Source of the DNA: Candidatus Woesearchaeota archaeon
Lineage (GTDB): Archaea; Nanobdellota; Nanobdellia; Woesearchaeales; GW2011-AR9
Assembly (NCBI GenBank): GCA_013204355.1
Contig: JABMOA010000015.1
Location: 1-7,641, forward strand
Length of the DNA: 7,641 nucleotides
Reading direction: 5' to 3'
The notes below the pieces were generated by a model, which did no database searches, was not told where the DNA came from, and saw nothing but the letters and a program-made list of their open reading frames with translations. A program made the translations under genes and the position numbers. Shown in pieces: positions 4,445 through 7,641 of this stretch. Position 1 is the stretch's first letter. Each line of letters opens with the position of its first letter.

Positions 4445-4819
4445 ATGCGTAAGAGAGTTATATTGGATACAAATGCTTTGATGGCAATTGATGAATTTAA
4501 ACTAGATATATTTTCTGAGATTGAGAGGTGTATATCATTTCCTTATGAATTGATTGTGCCTGATGGTGTTCTTGATGAATTACATAAAATTATAATTGAG
4601 CAAAAAGGGAAGTATAAACTATCAGCAAAATTAGCGTTAAGTATCGTAAATACAAAAAGAATCAAGATTGTTGAAAGTGAAGGTAACGTTGATGATTATT
4701 TAGTTGCTTTATCAGAGAAAGGACAGTTGGTATTGACGCAGGATGTTGAATTAAAGAAACGATTAAAGAAGCCTTATTTGACAATTAGACAGAAGAAGAA
4801 GGTTATGTTGGTTGAATGA
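4445..4819 (+). CDS. Fcf1/Utp24-like PIN-domain nuclease (124 aa)
   Basis: This single PIN domain carries the acidic metal-binding set: D8 in VILDTNAL, E45 in GVLDELHK, D84 in VDDYLVAL and D100 in LTQDVEL. These coordinate Mg2+/Mn2+ for RNA cleavage in the family. The ending YLTIRQKKKVMLVE matches the RQKK tail of archaeal Fcf1/Utp24-like proteins, whose eukaryotic relative cuts pre-18S rRNA, so a role in rRNA or other RNA processing is likely. The length is typical. No antitoxin gene lies beside it, against a VapBC pair. I prefer ATG at 4445 over the in-frame TTG at 4427, because MRKRVILDTN is the usual family start and the upstream bases overlap a palindrome. The gene is convergent with the MgtC gene. 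Confidence 0.85.
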   Translation: MRKRVILDTNALMAIDEFKLDIFSEIERCISFPYELIVPDGVLDELHKIIIEQKGKYKLSAKLALSIVNTKRIKIVESEGNVDDYLVALSEKGQLVLTQDVELKKRLKKPYLTIRQKKKVMLVE

Positions 4820-4821
4820 GA

Positions 4822-4829
4822 TTTTTTTT
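4822..4829 (+). terminator. T8 terminator of the PIN gene
   Basis: Eight T residues begin 3 bp after the TGA stop, a standard archaeal terminator. The convergent MgtC gene ends 28 bp further on. Confidence 0.6.
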
Positions 4830-4856
4830 AATTAATTCTAATCATTTATTAAGGCC

Positions 4857-5492
4857 TTAGAAAAATTTATTCCATTTGAAAGCTTTCAAACCAATCTGTT
4901 TTTGAAAGAAAACGAGGAAATGATTTAAATCTTCTTTTTTTCCTTGAATAAGGTATGTTAATACTAATGAACTATTTTTCTTATTAAATTCTAAAGAAAT
5001 CATTTTAGGTTTACTAGAACCAATAATCTCATCAACTTCTTTTTGTTCAACAATCCTGTTTGTTTTGATAATAATTTTTTTTTGATATGACCCTTTTCCC
5101 TTTTTTTCTAAAAATACATCTATTAAGTTAACTAACCAAATTGTCCCATATAATAAAAATCCTGCCAAAAAAGCACCGATTCCTATTAATAATCCAAAAA
5201 TTGCAAAAAGCCAAATTGACGCTGCTGAAGTAAACCCAAATATTTTATCCGTTGTTTTAATGAGAGCACCAGCTCCTAAAAAACCAATTCCTGTTACAAT
5301 TGCACCCAGTAAAGGAAGACCTTTTTCAGGCCCAATTTCCATTGCGGTAAAAGCTAAAGCACAAGATCCTGTAGCTACGAAAATAAATGTACCAAAACCA
5401 ATTGGTTTATGACGTCGTTGTCGTTCAATGCCAAAGAGAAGACTTAGTATAAAGGTTAAGAAAAATTTTATTAAAAGATCATTTATTACCAT
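4857..5492 (-). CDS. MgtC/SapB-family membrane protein (211 aa)
   Basis: The N-terminal half is the MgtC/SapB domain. It has hydrophobic segments at about 5-22, 33-52, 60-80, 86-104 and 106-126, the conserved GIERQ at 21-25, ATGSCALAF at 40-48, GIGFLGAG at 68-75, and GFTSAASIW at 86-94. A basic linker leads to a soluble tail of about 70 residues (138-211) that could be a small ACT-like domain, as in many longer MgtC proteins. MgtC proteins are linked to survival at low Mg2+ and to control of P-type ATPases or F-ATPase; the exact role in archaea is unknown. The ATG fits leaderless transcription from a TATA box 26 bp upstream. The location next to the pyrophosphatase, a Mg-dependent enzyme, is suggestive only. 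Confidence 0.88.
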   Translation of the reverse strand: MVINDLLIKFFLTFILSLLFGIERQRRHKPIGFGTFIFVATGSCALAFTAMEIGPEKGLPLLGAIVTGIGFLGAGALIKTTDKIFGFTSAASIWLFAIFGLLIGIGAFLAGFLLYGTIWLVNLIDVFLEKKGKGSYQKKIIIKTNRIVEQKEVDEIIGSSKPKMISLEFNKKNSSLVLTYLIQGKKEDLNHFLVFFQKQIGLKAFKWNKFF

Positions 5493-5514
5493 TATTCATT
5501 AGAATTCAAGAACT

Positions 5515-5525
5515 AATTATTAAAG
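5515..5525. promoter_or_regulatory. TATA-like box of the MgtC gene, possibly bidirectional
   Basis: The minus strand reads CTTTAATAATT, centred about 27 bp from the MgtC ATG, predicting a leaderless mRNA. The plus-strand reading AATTATTAAAG is about 25-30 bp before the start of the second structured element, so the site may serve both, as at 1812-1820. Confidence 0.45.
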
Positions 5526-5550
5526 ATTGTCATTTCTAAAGCAATAGGAG

Positions 5551-5706
5551 GCTTCATCCGGAATGGAGTGTTTTTGTATACTGGCGCCCACGAGTAATCA
5601 AAGATTGCTGGGGATTCCAAAAATGTTTACATTTTTAAGAACCAATGGAGGCGCATTTGTGAACGACGTGAACAAATCGACAGCGCCAAATAGGAGTAAG
5701 TTTTTT
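5551..5706 (+). ncRNA. Candidate structured RNA, copy 2 (shares its head with 1837-1956)
   Basis: The first 38 nt (5551-5588) match copy 1 at 33 positions, with TTTTTGTATACTGGCGCC fully identical. After the head come three hairpins. H1 is AGTAATC/GATTGCT (5593-5599/5603-5609), flanked by CCC/GGG. H2 is a perfect AAAAATG/CATTTTT (5619-5625/5630-5636) with a TTTA loop. H3 is ATTTGT/ACAAAT (5655-5660/5672-5677), whose top can form tandem G·A pairs below a CGACG apex. CCAATGGAGG (5642-5651) precedes H3, as in copy 1. TGGCGC (5582-5587) pairs with GCGCCA (5683-5688) to close a multi-branched core. A T6 run at 5701-5706 fits a terminator on this strand. H1 and H2 are absent from copy 1. No ORF is present. 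An untranslated leader of the pyrophosphatase gene is an alternative if transcription continues. Confidence 0.55.
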
Positions 5707-5713
5707 ATATGAT
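5701..5713 (+). promoter_or_regulatory. T6 run that is also the TATA box of the pyrophosphatase gene
   Basis: TTTTTTATATGAT combines a terminator-like T run for the RNA element upstream with a TATA box. Its centre near 5706 predicts a start near 5732 and a leader of about 22 nt carrying the SD. The same bases may end one transcript and start the next. Confidence 0.5.
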
Positions 5714-5742
5714 GAATTAATCTAACTCATAAATATAACTAA

Positions 5743-5749
5743 AGGTGAT
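5743..5749 (+). promoter_or_regulatory. Strong Shine-Dalgarno site of ppa
   Basis: AGGTGAT matches the archaeal 16S anti-SD (ATCACCT) fully and sits 4 nt before the ATG at 5754. It argues against the in-frame GTG at 5745, which lies inside the SD. Confidence 0.75.
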
Positions 5750-5753
5750 AACA

Positions 5754-6275
5754 ATGGATTTAATGAGAAATGTGCCTCCAGGAACTGAAAATGAAATTAA
5801 TGTAATTATTGAAATTCCTAAAGGAAGTAGAAACAAATACGAATATGATAAGAAAAACGGTGTATTTGTTTTTGATAGGATATTATTTAGTCCATTTCAT
5901 TATCCTGCAGATTATGGATTTGTCCCTCAAACACATTGTGAAGATGGTGATCCCTTAGACGCATATGTATTAATGCGTGAACCAACTTTTCCTGGAATTA
6001 TGATTAAATCTAGACCTGTTGCAGTTATGCATATGAATGATTCCGGTGAAGAGGATAATAAATTAATTTGTGTGCCAATAGATGATCCATTTTATGAAGA
6101 CGTAAAAAATCTTGAGGATTTACCAAAGCATTTACTAAAAGAAATTCAACATTTCATGGAACGATATAAAGATCTTCAAGGTAAAAAAGTGAAAGTGGAT
6201 GGATTTAAAGGTGTAAAAGAAGCAAAAGCTGAATTTAAAAAATCAGTGAAATTATATCAAGAAAAAGAAGGTTAA
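5754..6275 (+). CDS. ppa: Inorganic pyrophosphatase, family I (173 aa)
   Basis: Soluble Mg2+-dependent enzyme that hydrolyses PPi to two phosphates, pulling forward nucleic-acid and aminoacyl-tRNA synthesis. The signature DGDPLD is at 64-69, giving metal ligands D64, D66 and D69. Other active-site residues of the family are all visible: E20, K28, E30 (in IEIPKGSRNKYEYD), R42, Y54 (PADYGFVP), D96, D101, K103 (MNDSGEEDNKLI), Y138 and K139 (ERYKDL). The length is the usual 170-180 residues of the hexameric prokaryotic type. ATG at 5754 is chosen because of the SD at 5743-5749 and the usual start MDLMRNVPPG. Its stop lies only 2 bp from the stop of the convergent DUF1003 gene; a T run at 6290-6296, inside that gene, may end its mRNA. 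Confidence 0.97.
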   Translation: MDLMRNVPPGTENEINVIIEIPKGSRNKYEYDKKNGVFVFDRILFSPFHYPADYGFVPQTHCEDGDPLDAYVLMREPTFPGIMIKSRPVAVMHMNDSGEEDNKLICVPIDDPFYEDVKNLEDLPKHLLKEIQHFMERYKDLQGKKVKVDGFKGVKEAKAEFKKSVKLYQEKEG

Positions 6276-6277
6276 AA

Positions 6278-6745
6278 TTATTTAGACAATTTTTTTAATT
6301 TTTGTTTAATATACTCAAGATCTTGCATCATCTTACGATTTTCACGTTCTGCTTTTCTATTGATTGCGTGATCATAATTTGCGTCAATACGGTCATGTTC
6401 TCCTTGTCTTCCCTGTGCCATTAAGATGATTGGGGCTTGGAATGCTGCTAAAGTTGAAAGAACTAGATTTAAAAGTATGAATGGATACTTATCAAACGTA
6501 CTTTGGTATTTTGCATAAAGAATGACGTTTATAATCATCCAAAAAATTAAAATGAGACTTAAAGAGATTACAAAAGTCCAACTACCACCAAATGTTGCAA
6601 TGAAGTCTGCAGCTTTTTGACCGAAGGTTAATTCTTGACGGAAACGAGGGTGATTATCATGTTTAATGGGATGAATATTATTGGAATTAGATAACTTACT
6701 AGAATCATTACTAGAGGTTTTAGGGGTCTCCTTTTTTTTCACCAT
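6278..6745 (-). CDS. DUF1003 two-TM membrane protein (155 aa)
   Basis: This protein matches the DUF1003 pattern: a GSW start to the first TM (54-77), then FDKYPFILLNLVLS into the second TM (88-108), AAFQAPIILMAQGRQGEHDR at 100-119, and a charged coiled-coil-like tail ending in EYIKQKLKKLSK. The first 40 residues are polar, rich in Ser/Asn/Lys, and probably disordered in the cytoplasm. The family is widespread in bacteria and archaea, and its biochemical role is unknown. The ATG lies about 26 bp after a TATA box, so the mRNA is predicted leaderless. No partner gene is linked. Confidence 0.88.
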   Translation of the reverse strand: MVKKKETPKTSSNDSSKLSNSNNIHPIKHDNHPRFRQELTFGQKAADFIATFGGSWTFVISLSLILIFWMIINVILYAKYQSTFDKYPFILLNLVLSTLAAFQAPIILMAQGRQGEHDRIDANYDHAINRKAERENRKMMQDLEYIKQKLKKLSK

Positions 6746-6765
6746 GGCAGAAGTATATTTTTTTT

Positions 6766-6776
6766 CTTTATATTTC
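6766..6776 (-). promoter_or_regulatory. TATA box of the DUF1003 gene (leaderless)
   Basis: The minus strand reads GAAATATAAAG, centred 26 bp before the ATG at 6745. The spacing puts the transcription start on the start codon, and no SD is present. Confidence 0.55.
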
Positions 6777-6814
6777 TTTTGTTTTGTTCCTAGCTAGAAT
6801 TTATGATATTTTTC

Positions 6815-7459
6815 TCACTTCAAATGTAACTTCTTAATCTTCCTATGTAATGTTTCTACTCTAATATTAATTTTTTTTGCTGTTTTAGTAATATTATTAC
6901 TTTGTTCTTCTAATGATCGTTTTAAGAATTGTCGTTCAAATTCTTCTTCAGCTTCTTTCCATGTCATTTCTGGTTTTGGAAGAAATTTTGCAATGTTTCG
7001 TGAGAGTCTTGGTAATTCTTTATAGAAATCTTGCATTTTTTCTTCTTGAATTAATCCTGTATATTGTTCCAAACTAGTCCTTATTTTTTTGTCAACAACT
7101 TCTTCTTGGAACTGTTCAGGTGTTTCTTCATGTTGCCTAACGTCATCCATATCAATATGAAAATCTTTAATTGCACGATGAATACTTCTTCTATCCATAT
7201 CAAGAACTTTAGCAAGTTGGGATATATTTCCAAGATGTAATCGGAGTTCTTGTTTAAGAAATTCTTTTTTGAATTGTTTTTTAGATTCAGAAAAATCCTT
7301 CCCTAAAGGAATATAGATGTTTAATGATGATTCTTTAAGTTTTGAGGTTATGTCTGTTTCAAGTTTGGGAATGGTTACACCCCAACTTTTTTCCATCGTT
7401 TCTTCTAGTAACGGATTTACTTTTTCTTTAATTGTATCTTCAAGATCTTTATTAGTCAT
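6815..7459 (-). CDS. Tandem Fis-type HTH DNA-binding protein (214 aa)
   Basis: Two copies of the Fis/NtrC-type helix-turn-helix are visible. The first, about residues 63-102, has FKKEFLKQEL, then GNISQLAKVLDMDRRSIHRAI. The second, about 174-213, has FERQFLKRSL, then NNITKTAKKINIRVETLHRKI. Both follow the family pattern FExxxLxxxLxxxxGNxxxAAxxLgixRxTLyRKLKxL. Between them is a charged, helical linker of about 70 residues. There is no AAA+ or receiver domain, as bacterial sigma54 activators would have, so it probably acts as a compact DNA-binding or architectural factor, perhaps bridging two sites. The N-terminal 60 residues are not recognised. Its ATG overlaps the stop of the upstream membrane-protein gene by 8 bp, so the two are one operon with coupled translation. 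Confidence 0.8.
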   Translation of the reverse strand: MTNKDLEDTIKEKVNPLLEETMEKSWGVTIPKLETDITSKLKESSLNIYIPLGKDFSESKKQFKKEFLKQELRLHLGNISQLAKVLDMDRRSIHRAIKDFHIDMDDVRQHEETPEQFQEEVVDKKIRTSLEQYTGLIQEEKMQDFYKELPRLSRNIAKFLPKPEMTWKEAEEEFERQFLKRSLEEQSNNITKTAKKINIRVETLHRKIKKLHLK

Positions 7460-7641
7460 CTTCAGATTTGGTTTTCTTTGGTTTCTCTAACATTAATCCA
7501 ATTGGGAAACCGTAAAGGAAAATTAAAGCTGCAAGTAAAAACTGTCCGTTTTGAATTTGTGTTGTTACATAAATTAAGATATACAATAAATATTCAAATA
7601 ATGTAGTAGGAAAATTTTTTTGTTTGATATTTGTAATGTAT
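7452..7641 (-). CDS. C-terminal part of a small membrane protein (5' end outside window)
   Basis: An open frame enters from the window edge on the minus strand and ends at TAA (7452-7454). The 62 visible residues hold two hydrophobic segments, about FEYLLYILIYVTT and FLLAALIFLYGFPIGLML, joined by a short polar QIQNGQ turn. The cytoplasmic tail is EKPKKTKSEDD. The stop overlaps the ATG of the Fis-type HTH gene in ATGACTAA, so the two are translationally coupled. This pairing invites a membrane-tethered signalling role for the regulator, but nothing in the peptide proves it. I do not recognise the family; the N-terminus is missing. Confidence 0.65.
   Translation of the reverse strand, partial: YITNIKQKNFPTTLFEYLLYILIYVTTQIQNGQFLLAALIFLYGFPIGLMLEKPKKTKSEDD

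Noticed and set aside
4445..4819. VapC toxin
   Set aside because: No antitoxin frame is adjacent, and the RQKK tail fits Fcf1/Utp24-like proteins better.
4850..4859. Palindrome TAAGGCCTTA between convergent PIN and MgtC genes as a terminator hairpin
   Set aside because: It has no loop and no T-run after it on the MgtC strand, and overlaps the MgtC stop codon; likely chance.
5745..5753. GTG as start of pyrophosphatase
   Set aside because: It lies inside the Shine-Dalgarno sequence AGGTGAT that serves the ATG at 5754.

Overview
The window is AT-rich archaeal chromosome. Evidence: two tRNA genes with introns at the archaeal 37/38 position, TATA boxes about 25 bp upstream of predicted starts, several genes whose start codon sits at the expected transcription start (leaderless mRNAs), Shine-Dalgarno sites of the GGTGA(T) type, an AbrB-PhoU fusion regulator and an Fcf1/Utp24-like PIN nuclease. 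The mix of short orphan genes, MgtC, DUF1003 and AbrB-PhoU recalls DPANN archaea such as Woesearchaeota, but that placement is an inference. No transposase, phage gene, CRISPR array or rRNA was seen.

Layout. 1-340: minus-strand tRNA-Thr(GGT) and tRNA-Leu(TAA), both with introns. Between them lies a 20-bp perfect duplication of the tRNA-Leu 3' end enclosing a strong hairpin. 405-1787 (-): an aminoglycoside-phosphotransferase-like kinase-fold protein with a non-canonical catalytic loop. 1837-1956: a structured element. 1985-2935 (-): AbrB-PhoU regulator, preceded by a 17-codon upstream ORF that resembles the regulator's own N-terminus. 3131-3486 (+): an overlapping pair of small orphan genes (53 and 65 aa). 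3587-4384 (+): a 6-TM orphan. 4445-4819 (+): Fcf1-like PIN protein with a palindrome before its start. 4857-5492 (-): MgtC/SapB-type membrane protein. 5551-5706: second copy of the structured element. 5754-6275 (+): inorganic pyrophosphatase, convergent with DUF1003 (6278-6745, -). 6815-7459 (-): a protein with two Fis-type HTH motifs, translationally coupled to a small membrane protein that runs off the window (7452-7641, -).

Best candidates for something undescribed: (1) the paired elements at 1837-1956 and 5551-5706, which share a 38-nt head (33/38 identical), a CCAATGGAGG box and a hairpin with a CGACG apex, each head-to-head with a minus-strand gene; they look like paralogous structured RNAs. 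(2) The self-resembling upstream ORF before the AbrB-PhoU gene, whose ATG is at the predicted transcription start. (3) The duplicated tRNA-Leu 3' end. (4) A double-Fis-HTH regulator without an AAA+ domain, paired with a membrane peptide. Functionally, a PhoU-like regulator, pyrophosphatase and MgtC suggest a phosphate/Mg2+ homeostasis theme, but the genes do not form one operon.
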